The notes under the pieces were generated by a model, which did no database searches, had not been told where the DNA came from, and was given only the letters and a program-made list of their open reading frames with translations. Shown here piece by piece: positions 7,275-14,414 of a stretch of DNA of 45,501 nt. The stretch is taken from positions 1 through 45,501 of the forward strand of contig CAWUZD010000011.1 in assembly GCA_963926925.1 (NCBI GenBank). The letters are read 5' to 3'. The translations under genes and the position numbers were made by a program. Origin of the DNA: Paralactobacillus_A sp963926925 (GTDB taxonomy: Bacteria; Bacillota; Bacilli; Lactobacillales; Lactobacillaceae). Position 1 is the stretch's first letter, and each line of letters starts with the position of its first letter.

Positions 7275-8060
7275 TTATTCGGCAGACAAATTGATTTCTT
7301 GAATGTCTGATGTGATAACTTCGCCTTTATGCAAGTTTTCAGTAACATTAGTTACTTGACCTGTGTCTTGATCTGCAGTTGTTCCTAAAATTTCATTAAT
7401 ATCACCGTCATCAGATGTTAAGTTACCACTGCCTGACACAGCTGTAATCTTATAACGACCTGGTTTAATATCCTTTCCAACAACCCATTGCCCAGCTGAT
7501 AATTGGGTTAAGTATTTACGACCAACGACTGGTGTAAAACTGGTTTGATTAATTCCATCTAACTTAATAGACATGCCTTTTGTTAAAGTTGCAGTATATG
7601 ATGAAACTTGTCCGTCAGAATTATCTGGTTGTTGACCTAAAATAATATTAATATCATTGGAGCCGCCTTCTGATGTAACATTTCCACTACCAGAAACAGC
7701 TTTAATAATATAACGTCCAGGTTGAATTTGTTCACCTACTGTATAAGTACCAGCTCCTAATGTAACTGCTTTTGCTGAAGAATTATCATCTTTATTATTT
7801 GAAGAACTAGTATCAGTTATGCTAGATGATTGTTCAACAGTGTTTGATGAGTTAGATTCATTATTATTTGATATAGAATGGCTAGAAACAGAACTTGAAC
7901 TACTTGCACTATCGTCAGAACTTCCTGAACTAATTCCTGCAAAAATAATTATTGCAATAATTACAATAAAAATCCAAAACCACCATTTTTTATAAAATGG
8001 TTTCTTTTCCTTGACGGTATATTTTTTACCATCGTCACCAGTTATTATTTTCTTAGACAT
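7275..8060 (-). CDS. Membrane-anchored protein with two tandem beta-repeat domains
   Basis: 261 residues. A cytoplasmic basic N-terminus (MSKKIITGDDGKKYTVKEKK) precedes one membrane span at about 26-46, a long Ser/Asn linker (47-97), then two homologous domains. The first carries GAGTYTVGEQIQPGRYIIKA and GSGNVTSEGG; the second SAGQWVVGKDIKPGRYKITA and GSGNLTSDDG. The duplicated domain would face the cell exterior. Its position between the repressor cluster and integrase fits superinfection exclusion or lysogenic conversion of the surface, but that is inference. Confidence 0.7.
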   Translation of the reverse strand: MSKKIITGDDGKKYTVKEKKPFYKKWWFWIFIVIIAIIIFAGISSGSSDDSASSSSSVSSHSISNNNESNSSNTVEQSSSITDTSSSNNKDDNSSAKAVTLGAGTYTVGEQIQPGRYIIKAVSGSGNVTSEGGSNDINIILGQQPDNSDGQVSSYTATLTKGMSIKLDGINQTSFTPVVGRKYLTQLSAGQWVVGKDIKPGRYKITAVSGSGNLTSDDGDINEILGTTADQDTGQVTNVTENLHKGEVITSDIQEINLSAE

Positions 8061-8143
8061 ATTTTGCCCTCCTAAGTATGTATTATTTTAAATTGTTAAT
8101 TATTTGAATATTTTGCTCAAAGCATTGTTACCACCTTCTTTCT

Positions 8144-8554
8144 TTAAAATAATGCATTCTCTAATTCAGTAGGTACGCCATAAGCATGTTGCAAATCGCT
8201 AAAAGATTGGGGTACATAGCCGTTATCTTCTATAAATAAATTAGTACATAGCATAAATGCTAATTTATCTGCTTCATATTCCATAGATCCTTTAGTTTTA
8301 TGATTAATAGTGTAGTAACCCTGAATACCATTGTGTAAAACAACATGACTTAATTCATGTGCACAAATGAAATAACGTTGATTAGACTCTTTAATATCAT
8401 TAGATAACATAATGACAGGGTGGTTATGTAAATATATTGTGTCACCCAGTGGGTTATGTACATTGATATATTCAATATCAATTCCCAATTTGTCACATAT
8501 TGCAAACGGATTGAATGTGTGAGCAATATATTCCAACTTCTCCAAAGCTTCCAA
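8144..8554 (-). CDS. ImmA/IrrE-type metallopeptidase
   Basis: 136 residues with the zinc-peptidase motif HELSHVVLH (about 66-74) and a downstream EYEADKLAFML segment supplying the third ligand and helix. ImmA-type peptidases cleave phage or ICE repressors and thereby trigger induction; the CI-like gene at 9701-10048 is the likely substrate. The start is TTG, supported by GAAGGTG upstream and by the same start in the deleted relic at 5803. Unlike the common order repressor then ImmA, a DUF3644 gene and an RNA separate them here. Confidence 0.85.
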   Translation of the reverse strand: MEALEKLEYIAHTFNPFAICDKLGIDIEYINVHNPLGDTIYLHNHPVIMLSNDIKESNQRYFICAHELSHVVLHNGIQGYYTINHKTKGSMEYEADKLAFMLCTNLFIEDNGYVPQSFSDLQHAYGVPTELENALF

Positions 8555-8611
8555 GGTAACACCTTCTAAAAAATATTAATTGATTTTTAAGTATTAATAT
8601 TATAAACTTAC

Positions 8612-8709
8612 AACATAAGATAACTTGTGAAGGATTAAAGCTAGGTTCCCGAATGGGAGTAAGACAATGGCCGAGAATTCCTATGCTCCTGGGGTTATCT
8701 TATTTTTTT
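8612..8709 (+). ncRNA. Structured RNA next to the DUF3644 gene
   Basis: A gene-free stretch with nested stems and a terminator. The outer stem is AAGATAAC (8617-8624) with GTTATCTT (8694-8701), followed by T7 at 8703-8709. Inside, AGCTAGG (8639-8645) pairs with CCTATGCT (8680-8687) with one bulge, and CCC/GGG closes a small loop. A TTGATT (8580) and TATAAA (8601) pair could be its promoter, although the spacing is short (15 bp). It converges on DUF3644, whose last codons overlap the T-run. Blocks TCCC..AATGGGAGTAAG, GAGAATT and CTGGGG recur in order in the RNA at 44203-44520. Confidence 0.65.
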
Positions 8710-9689
8710 GTCTTATTTTTCAAATCTTGAATTATTGCTTTTGGATTTTCAATAATTTTTTCAACGATTAAATCAATAGTTTTCATATTATATACAAAAC
8801 GATTACCAACTTTAATGTGATATGAATATTTGTTGTTTTCTTTTATTCCATAAAATTTTATAAAAAGTTGAAAATCAAATGTATTAAATGTTCCTTTAAC
8901 CTTTTTACCTTTATTAATTTTTTCAATTAAAATATTTTTTCTTTTTAGTTTTTCATTAACCTTTTTTATTACATCTTTTGTTGTGTACGGATATATATTA
9001 CTTATATCTTGCATTTGCTTTACTATAGCAATGTTAGTATCTGAACTGGAATTTACAGCTACTTTAATATCTGCTTGATTTTCGTTCTTTGTAATGTATA
9101 AATTTGTTTTTATTGGAATTGCAAATTTATTACTAGATAAATTAATTTCTTTCGTGATTTGATTTTTACTTTTAATTAATTTTTCAGCAGTTATTTTAGA
9201 ATACTTAGTTCTAATTTCCTCATCAGAAAGGCTTTCAATTCTTGTATTAAGCGATATAAAATTAGTCGATATATATTTTGTAATATCCTTATCGTGATAT
9301 TCTTGCATTTTTTCTATATAGTTATTTACACAGGCTTGAAAAAGGGGAACATATATTAATTCATACTCTTCAGTAATAAAATGAGTACTTGTATTTCTAA
9401 GATCAATAATTTTTTCTAAATTATCTCTAATAGGATCATTTTTATTCGTAAAAATTTTTCCAAGAGTAACACTAATTGAAATAGTTCTATTAGGGTTATC
9501 TTCATAATAAATGCTTTGTTCTCCATCACGCTTTACTAAGTAAGCTTTAAGCATTAGTTCCCAAGCATTACAAATAAAGAAACTAAAACCTTCAACACGA
9601 TATTTTATTGTTGGCTTATTATAAATTTCAAGTGCTAATGTAAAAGCCTCAATACTCTTATCTACTAGTCTTTTTGACAAATCTTCCAT
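8700..9689 (-). CDS. DUF3644 HEPN-domain protein, candidate abortive-infection ribonuclease
   Basis: 329 residues. The N-terminal 150 match DUF3644: KSIEAFTLALEIYNKPTIKY, then RVEGFSFFICNAWELMLKAY. The HEPN ribonuclease motif RxxxxH is present as LRNTSTHF (Arg98, His103). HEPN domains of this kind act as RNA-cutting toxins in abortive infection and toxin-antitoxin systems; the C-terminal half is not assigned and may sense or bind RNA. The ATG has AGGGGT upstream and starts 12 bp after the CI-like repressor stop, so it is in the repressor operon and expressed in lysogens. A structured RNA runs into its 3' end. Confidence 0.8.
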   Translation of the reverse strand: MEDLSKRLVDKSIEAFTLALEIYNKPTIKYRVEGFSFFICNAWELMLKAYLVKRDGEQSIYYEDNPNRTISISVTLGKIFTNKNDPIRDNLEKIIDLRNTSTHFITEEYELIYVPLFQACVNNYIEKMQEYHDKDITKYISTNFISLNTRIESLSDEEIRTKYSKITAEKLIKSKNQITKEINLSSNKFAIPIKTNLYITKNENQADIKVAVNSSSDTNIAIVKQMQDISNIYPYTTKDVIKKVNEKLKRKNILIEKINKGKKVKGTFNTFDFQLFIKFYGIKENNKYSYHIKVGNRFVYNMKTIDLIVEKIIENPKAIIQDLKNKTKK

Positions 9690-9700
9690 TTTATTTACCC

Positions 9701-10048
9701 CTAGTATTTGTCATGATACTTCCAGAAAATCTGTGTCATGGCAATTTTTAACCGTTCTTTTTCTTCATCAGTTAATTCATGATCAGCATAAGTCATACCG
9801 TGTTCCATGTTATCTTTTAAAAATTCTTGTAAGTCTTTCTCATCTGCAGTTTTTTTATCTTCTTTACCTAGTAAATCATTCACAGACACATGCAATGTGG
9901 ATGCTATTTTATTTAAAGTGTCTATTTTAGGATTCATCTTTTTATATTGATAAATCATATTTGCACTAAGTCCACTTTGTTTAGCTACTTCTTGAAGATT
10001 CATTCCACGTGCTTTAGCGTATTTTTTTATATTATCAAAGGTTGTCAT
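9701..10048 (-). CDS. CI-like phage repressor (XRE family)
   Basis: 115 residues with an N-terminal helix-turn-helix of the Cro/CI (XRE) type at about 9-60 (AKARGMNLQEVAKQSGLSANMIYQYKK split over the helices, then LHVSVNDLLG) and a short acidic C-terminal region instead of a LexA-type peptidase. This is the usual form of repressors inactivated by a separate ImmA peptidase. It is the first leftward gene of the immunity region and probably binds the ACAGTTAAACTGT-type sites next to it, repressing the early operon and itself. Confidence 0.88.
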   Translation of the reverse strand: MTTFDNIKKYAKARGMNLQEVAKQSGLSANMIYQYKKMNPKIDTLNKIASTLHVSVNDLLGKEDKKTADEKDLQEFLKDNMEHGMTYADHELTDEEKERLKIAMTQIFWKYHDKY

Positions 10049-10080
10049 ATTAACTTTTTCCTTTCATTTATAAAAAAATT

Positions 10081-10243
10081 ACAGTTTTTACAGTTAAAAT
10101 AGTTTACTTTTTACAGTTAAACTGTTATTATAATAAACGTAAACAAGTTAGTTATAAAAAGAGCATATTAAAACCGCGATAAGTTGGCGCTTAATCGTTT
10201 TTATAATGCTATTTTTTATACTTATATTTTACAGCTTAACTGT
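10081..10243. promoter_or_regulatory. Divergent immunity operators
   Basis: A 13-bp palindrome ACAGTTAAACTGT lies at 10113-10125. A near copy, ACAGCTTAACTGT, lies at 10231-10243, and a half-matching site, ACAGTTAAAATAG, begins at 10090. They sit between the repressor and the Cro-like gene. A TATAAT at 10129-10134 directly beside the first site and one at 10202-10207 are candidate -10 boxes. This is a typical layout for a CI/Cro switch with two operator clusters about 120 bp apart. Confidence 0.75.
10141..10217 (+). ncRNA. Possible small RNA or dyad inside the immunity region
   Basis: Between the operators lies a long imperfect hairpin. The outer arms are AGCATATTAAAA (from 10162) and TTTTTATAATGCT (to 10210); the inner arms are CGATAAG (10177) and CTTAATCG (10190). 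T-rich tracts flank it on both strands, so it could terminate transcription either way. A transcript from the TATAAT at 10129 would be about 75 nt and end here. It may instead be an architectural or operator dyad. Confidence 0.4.
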
Positions 10244-10293
10244 AAAAATAGTCAACAAGTTTACAACAAATTAAAAAGAAATGAGGCGAGTAC

Positions 10294-10515
10294 ATGGACG
10301 AATTAAAAGCACATGCTATGGAAATTAAGCAACAAATCAAGATCGAATTAGCAAAGCGTGGCTGGAAGCAAAAAGACTTGATTCAATACATGCCAACTAA
10401 AAAGATTGGCGGCACAGTCTCCAGATCTGAATTAAGTCGAGCAATTGGTGGCAGTCCTAATCCAAAAGACACACGGATTCGGCAAGCTGTTTTAAGTATT
10501 TTGAATATCAAATAG
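10294..10515 (+). CDS. Cro-like helix-turn-helix regulator
   Basis: 73 residues, basic, with a predicted helix-turn-helix around ELAKRGWKQKDLIQYM and SRSELSRAIGG. As the first rightward gene of the immunity region it is expected to act as Cro, binding the same operators as the CI-like repressor to favour the lytic programme. The ATG has a GAGGCG ribosome binding site. It is followed after 15 bp by the antirepressor. Confidence 0.75.
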   Translation: MDELKAHAMEIKQQIKIELAKRGWKQKDLIQYMPTKKIGGTVSRSELSRAIGGSPNPKDTRIRQAVLSILNIK

Positions 10516-10530
10516 GAAGGAATTTCAGAA

Positions 10531-11358
10531 ATGAACGAATTAAAAGTATTAGGAAAAGAAAAAGTAGGCAAGATTGAATTTACTGGCATTGAAGGCGGCT
10601 TCGGTGAAGGTAAGAAGTGCATGTTAGCAAAAGACATTGCTAAAATCCATAATCAACCCGTTGGAAAGATTAATGAACGAATTAATTCAAACAAAAATCA
10701 TTTTAGAGAAGGTATTGATGTTATCAATATTAAATCCGTTATCCCTCAGAAGGATATCGAAAAAATGGGCTTTACTCAAAATGCTTTAAACAGATTGAAA
10801 TATATCTACTTACTTTCCGAACGAGGCTATCTCAAGTTAGTCAAGTTACTTGAAGACGATAAAGCATGGGACATTTATGAAGACTTGGTAGATAACTACT
10901 TCAATATGCGAGTTGCGATTGAAAGTGATAATAAAGCAATCCTTAGAAATAAGCGTCTTGCCATTATGGAAGAAAATACTAAGACACGACAAGCAGAATT
11001 GATGTACAAGGTAGCAATGGAAACTAAATCACCAGCATTCAAGAACAAATTACTTAAGACGATTGCGGAACGCATGACTGGTGAAACGTTTGTTGACCCA
11101 ACGCCTCAACAACCAGCATATTCAGCAACTTGGATTGGTAACCAATTAGGTATCAGCGCACAAGAAGTCGGTAAGATTGCTAACCAATTAGAACTTAAGC
11201 CATTTGATGAAGCAAGTAATGAATATGGACACTGGATTTTATCAAAATCACGTTACAGCGATGTTGAAGTAAATCAGTTTCTCTATTCTAAAGCAGGCGT
11301 TGAAGCGATTGCTGATGAACTTAAAAAGCGGATTGAAGCAGCAAGAAAGCATAAATAG
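10531..11358 (+). CDS. Phage antirepressor, ORF6N-type
   Basis: 275 residues. The N-terminal half resembles the ORF6N/antirepressor fold (KDIAKIHNQPVGKINERI, then IYLLSERGYLKLVKLL). A helical linker carries a C-terminal DNA-binding type domain resembling KilA-C (SATWIGNQLGISAQEVGKIANQL, split by its turn). Antirepressors bind or displace CI-type repressors or act as early regulators. The ATG follows AGGAAGG. Its position right after Cro is classical for this phage group. Confidence 0.8.
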   Translation: MNELKVLGKEKVGKIEFTGIEGGFGEGKKCMLAKDIAKIHNQPVGKINERINSNKNHFREGIDVINIKSVIPQKDIEKMGFTQNALNRLKYIYLLSERGYLKLVKLLEDDKAWDIYEDLVDNYFNMRVAIESDNKAILRNKRLAIMEENTKTRQAELMYKVAMETKSPAFKNKLLKTIAERMTGETFVDPTPQQPAYSATWIGNQLGISAQEVGKIANQLELKPFDEASNEYGHWILSKSRYSDVEVNQFLYSKAGVEAIADELKKRIEAARKHK

Positions 11359-11374
11359 AAAGGAGTTACTAATC

Positions 11375-11527
11375 ATGAACGAATTACAGCCTAAACATAT
11401 CAACGGCACAGTGAACATTGACTTAGAAGTTGAACAAAAGAAAGCGGATAAGTTAGTTGCAACATTAAAAGAAGCTAAGTCACTAATTAATGATTTAGCT
11501 TCATATGTGAAAATTAATGAGCTGTAA
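11375..11527 (+). CDS. 50-residue early protein, unknown function
   Basis: The frame beginning MNELQPKHINGTVNIDLEVE has AAAGGAG at a good distance and follows the antirepressor by 16 bp. The protein is small and soluble with a predicted C-terminal helix (KADKLVATLKEAKSLINDL). Its last 14 bp overlap, tail to tail, the minus-strand zinc-ribbon gene. No family recognised. Confidence 0.7.
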   Translation: MNELQPKHINGTVNIDLEVEQKKADKLVATLKEAKSLINDLASYVKINEL

Positions 11528-11675
11528 TGTGGTAATTCATTTTAAATGTTTTACCACAATAAGGACAAGTTGCTTGATTAGTTTGGTGAGTAGTGAATTT
11601 TTGGTGGCAATTAGGGCAGGTAATTGTTACACCGTTTTGTTCAATTACTTTTTTACCAAATGATTCAATGTCCAT
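11514..11675 (-). CDS. Small zinc-ribbon protein on the opposite strand
   Basis: A 53-residue protein beginning MDIESFGKKVIEQNG with two Cys pairs, CPNCHQKF and CPYCGKTF, forming a zinc ribbon. The start at 11675 has a perfect GGAGGTG ribosome binding site. An extended -10 box (TGCTATAAT on the minus strand, around 11710-11718) lies upstream and overlaps the ribosome binding site region of the plus-strand gene at 11733. It is the only leftward gene in the early region, so it may be expressed when the early operon is silent. Small zinc ribbons of this type bind nucleic acid or partner proteins. Confidence 0.72.
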   Translation of the reverse strand: MDIESFGKKVIEQNGVTITCPNCHQKFTTHQTNQATCPYCGKTFKMNYHITAH

Positions 11676-11732
11676 GTATTTCACCTCCTTCCATAAGGAG
11701 ATAACTAAATTATAGCAAAGGAGTATCAAGCA

Positions 11733-12074
11733 ATGATCACATCACACGTAATTGATGATCACAAAGTGGTGATTATGGATTGGGACGAATACCAACAATT
11801 AAAAGCTAGAGCCGAACAAAATAACTTTAGTGAATTAACTGGTGTTACTTGGAATATGACTGAGTTTAAAAATCGTATCAATGTTAGTCGTCAAGTTGCA
11901 GAAGCAATGTTGCTACATGATCAATATTGGTCAAAAAGATTTGCACCATATGTTGATAAGAAAGGCAAAAGTTATTGTTTGATTGCACAACCAATTATGC
12001 AATTATATGCCAAACATCAAATGGCAATCCTAAGTGCGGCACGAGCTACAGCAAGAGAAATAGATAGGAGATAA
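11733..12074 (+). CDS. DUF771-type phage protein
   Basis: 113 residues matching DUF771, a family of early phage proteins resembling excisionase-like winged helices: VIMDWDEYQQLKARAEQN, WNMTEFKNRINVSRQVAEAMLL and the pattern SKRFAPYVDKKGKSYCLI. The likely role is DNA binding during early replication or recombination. AAAGGAG precedes the ATG. The start region overlaps the promoter of the minus-strand zinc-ribbon gene. Confidence 0.75.
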   Translation: MITSHVIDDHKVVIMDWDEYQQLKARAEQNNFSELTGVTWNMTEFKNRINVSRQVAEAMLLHDQYWSKRFAPYVDKKGKSYCLIAQPIMQLYAKHQMAILSAARATAREIDRR

Positions 12075-12077
12075 AGC

Positions 12078-12215
12078 ATGAACGAACAGCTTAGAAGTTT
12101 ATACAAGCGATTAGAACGAGCGTTAAGCAACCACCATTTCAATGGCGCTGATAATCACAAGCTCATTAAGCAGTACATCAAGGATATTGAAAGATTAGAA
12201 AAGGAGGAACAATGA
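12078..12215 (+). CDS. 45-residue helical early protein
   Basis: The frame from the ATG at 12078 encodes MNEQLRSLYKRLERAL and a second helix ending IKDIERLEKEEQ; it is charged and probably coiled. It starts four bases after DUF771 (GGAG upstream) and overlaps the next gene by four bases (ATGA), so it is translationally coupled at both ends. Function unknown. Confidence 0.65.
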   Translation: MNEQLRSLYKRLERALSNHHFNGADNHKLIKQYIKDIERLEKEEQ

Positions 12216-12322
12216 TGGACGCATTAACATTGTTAGGCTTTGCTGCTTTAGGTTTCTTCTTCGGATATTTAAAGGGCAAAGGTAAGTTAGCAAAGTTCTT
12301 AGGACTTGGTAATCATGAATAA
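12212..12322 (+). CDS. 36-residue single-span membrane peptide
   Basis: MMDALTLLGFAALGFFFGYL is one membrane segment, with a basic Gly/Lys-rich tail. The AAGGAGG ribosome binding site lies in the end of the previous gene, and the start overlaps its stop. Small early membrane peptides of phages often tune host membrane proteins, but nothing in the sequence fixes the role. Confidence 0.65.
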   Translation: MMDALTLLGFAALGFFFGYLKGKGKLAKFLGLGNHE

Positions 12323-12467
12323 CTATCAAGTTGCATTTAAGGCATTGCGTACGATGCCAAAGAACTTTGTAAATAACCACAATCGTAAATACTTGCTTAA
12401 CAAATTAATCAATCAAAAGCACAAGCAAGTAATAGTAAGTATCAAAGGTAATTCAAGAATTGAATAG
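12315..12467 (+). CDS. 50-residue basic early protein
   Basis: The frame begins MNNYQVAFKALRTMPKNFVN and is rich in Asn, Lys and Gln. It overlaps the stop of the membrane peptide by eight bases, which suggests coupling. The ribosome binding site is weak (AGGACTTGG). Probably a nucleic-acid-binding accessory protein, but no family is recognised. Confidence 0.5.
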   Translation: MNNYQVAFKALRTMPKNFVNNHNRKYLLNKLINQKHKQVIVSIKGNSRIE

Positions 12468-12482
12468 AGAGGAATGTTAGAA

Positions 12483-12704
12483 ATGAACGACAAAAATTTT
12501 AAGAAATCAAAATATCTAGAAAGATTCAAACGTGAAAATCCTGTTAAAGATTTGTTTGATAAAAAAGCAGAACAAGCAGGAAACGAAGTAGTTAAGACAT
12601 TAAAAAAAGAAGACTTAACATATGACCAAGCATACGCAAGCCTTCAATATGCTTATAACAAGCTTAAATTTGAATCTAATTTTTTAAAGTTACCAAAAGA
12701 CTAA
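12483..12704 (+). CDS. 73-residue charged early protein
   Basis: Begins MNDKNFKKSKYLERFKRENP and is lysine-rich and helical, with an aromatic central segment (YDQAYASLQYAYNKLKFESN). The ATG at 12483 was preferred because AGAGAGGA sits eight to nine bases upstream; the ATG at 12474 is too close to it. It directly precedes recT and may be part of the recombination module. Confidence 0.65.
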   Translation: MNDKNFKKSKYLERFKRENPVKDLFDKKAEQAGNEVVKTLKKEDLTYDQAYASLQYAYNKLKFESNFLKLPKD

Positions 12705-12724
12705 GACAGAAAGAGGAATTAATC

Positions 12725-13558
12725 ATGACAGAAATCGTAAATGTAAATAGCTTGAGTTTAAAACAGTTGGCTAATACACCAACAATGAAACAGAATTTTG
12801 AACAAATTTTGGGTAAACGCGCGCCACAGTTTATTTCATCAGTACTCACATTAGTAAACGATAACTATGCACTTAAGAAAGTTGATCCAGTGAGTGTTTT
12901 CAACGCTGCTAAAATCGCAGCAGTTTTGAATTTACCAATCAATCCCAACTTGGGATACATGTACATTGTTCCGTACAATCGTACCGCACAAGCACAAATT
13001 GGTTATAAGGGCTTAATCCAATTAGCACAACGTTCAGGACAATACAAGCATTTAAATGCTGTACCAGTTTATGAAGATGAATTTAAAGGCTTTAATCCAT
13101 TAACTGAAACCATTGATTATGAACCACACTTCAAAGACCGCAAGAAAGATGATAAGCCAGTTGGTTATGTTGGTTACTTTGAGTTATTAAACGGCTTTAC
13201 AAAGACGATTTACTGGACGCGTGAACAAATTGACGAACACCGCCGCAAGTTCTCAAAGATGAGTGGTGGCGCAACACCAAAAGGTGTATGGGCTGATAAT
13301 TTCGACGCGATGGCGCTTAAAACCGTATTAAAGAACCTCTTAAGCAAATGGGGTCCATTAAGTACCGAAATGGAATACGCCTATTCAAAGGCTGATGAAG
13401 ACACCATCAGTGATAACGCAGAAGTTAAGGAAGTTGACGCCACTGAAGAAGATAACAACAGCGTTGACGCTTTACTTGATGATGCAGAAGCAACAAAGAA
13501 AGAAGTAAGCAAAGATGAACCAACATCAGAACAAGCAGACTTGTTTGACGGACGCTAA
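12725..13558 (+). CDS. recT: RecT-family single-strand annealing protein
   Basis: 277 residues with the RecT pattern: KKVDPVSVFNAAKIAAVLNL, then INPNLGYMYIVPYN, the QIGYKGLIQLAQRSGQY block, and FDAMALKTVLKNLLSKWG. RecT proteins coat and anneal single-stranded DNA in phage recombination and replication. A long acidic tail (from about residue 225) follows the annealing domain. GAAAGAGGAA precedes the ATG. It overlaps the nuclease gene, forming a RecET-like pair. Confidence 0.93.
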   Translation: MTEIVNVNSLSLKQLANTPTMKQNFEQILGKRAPQFISSVLTLVNDNYALKKVDPVSVFNAAKIAAVLNLPINPNLGYMYIVPYNRTAQAQIGYKGLIQLAQRSGQYKHLNAVPVYEDEFKGFNPLTETIDYEPHFKDRKKDDKPVGYVGYFELLNGFTKTIYWTREQIDEHRRKFSKMSGGATPKGVWADNFDAMALKTVLKNLLSKWGPLSTEMEYAYSKADEDTISDNAEVKEVDATEEDNNSVDALLDDAEATKKEVSKDEPTSEQADLFDGR

Positions 13559-14345
13559 TTATTACGATCATGAAACTGACAAAGCATTTCAATCAGTTTC
13601 AATGTTTAAGAGTTTCATGGAATGTGAAGCCAAAACAATGGCAATCATTAATGATGAATGGCAACCGCAGCAAGACCCAACGGCTTTATTAGTTGGTAAC
13701 TATGTTCACTCATATTTTGAGAGTGAAGAATCTCATCAGAAGTTTGTTGACGCTCACAAAGATGAACTACTAACTAAGAATGGTAAGTTAAAAGCTGCAT
13801 ATGGCAAAGCCGAAGAAATGATTGACGCTTTAAAGAAACATGATCGTTTTAAGCGCTTGTATACCGGTGATAAGGAAGCAATCGTTACTGGTGAAATTTA
13901 TGGCGTGAAATGGAAAGGCAAAATTGACTGTTTGAATATCAATCGTAACTATTTCATTGATTTAAAGACCACCGCAGACGCCCATAAAAAGATATGGAGC
14001 GTTGCTAAGCATAAATACGTAAGTTTCGTTGAAGGATACGGTTACTACTTACAAATGGCAATTTATAAACGTTTAATAGCACAAACCTATGACGGTTTGG
14101 TTTGCGAACCCTATATGGTTGCTGTTAGTAAGCAAGATCCACCTGACGTGATACCGATTGATTTCACTAGCGATTACGACCGTGAATGTATGAATGAGGC
14201 ATTGGCGAAGGTTGAAGAATTACAACCGCACATTGAAGATGTGAGAGCTGGTAGAGTTGCGCCGACACGTTGCGAACATTGTGATTACTGCCGTGCTACT
14301 AAGGATTTTAAATTCTTCGTACATGCTTCGGATTTAATCGACTAA
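13515..14345 (+). CDS. PD-(D/E)XK exonuclease, RecE-like
   Basis: Up to 276 residues. The nuclease core shows GKIDCLNINRNYFIDLKTT (Asp, then D-L-K, the D...(D/E)xK site) followed by YGYYLQMAIYKRLI, as in YqaJ/DUF3799-type phage exonucleases. A Cys cluster near the end (CEHCDYC) recalls iron-sulfur or zinc-stabilised members. It would resect dsDNA to give RecT its single strands. The start is uncertain: the ATG at 13515 lies inside recT with no clear ribosome binding site, while a TTG at 13545 gives the more usual N-terminus before ANYYDHETDKAFQSVS. Confidence 0.8.
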   Translation: MNQHQNKQTCLTDANYYDHETDKAFQSVSMFKSFMECEAKTMAIINDEWQPQQDPTALLVGNYVHSYFESEESHQKFVDAHKDELLTKNGKLKAAYGKAEEMIDALKKHDRFKRLYTGDKEAIVTGEIYGVKWKGKIDCLNINRNYFIDLKTTADAHKKIWSVAKHKYVSFVEGYGYYLQMAIYKRLIAQTYDGLVCEPYMVAVSKQDPPDVIPIDFTSDYDRECMNEALAKVEELQPHIEDVRAGRVAPTRCEHCDYCRATKDFKFFVHASDLID

Positions 14346-14414
14346 CTAAGCAGTGTCTTCAAACCACCGAGCGGGTGCGATGCCCATTAATAAGGATGAA
14401 AGGAGTTGATAACA

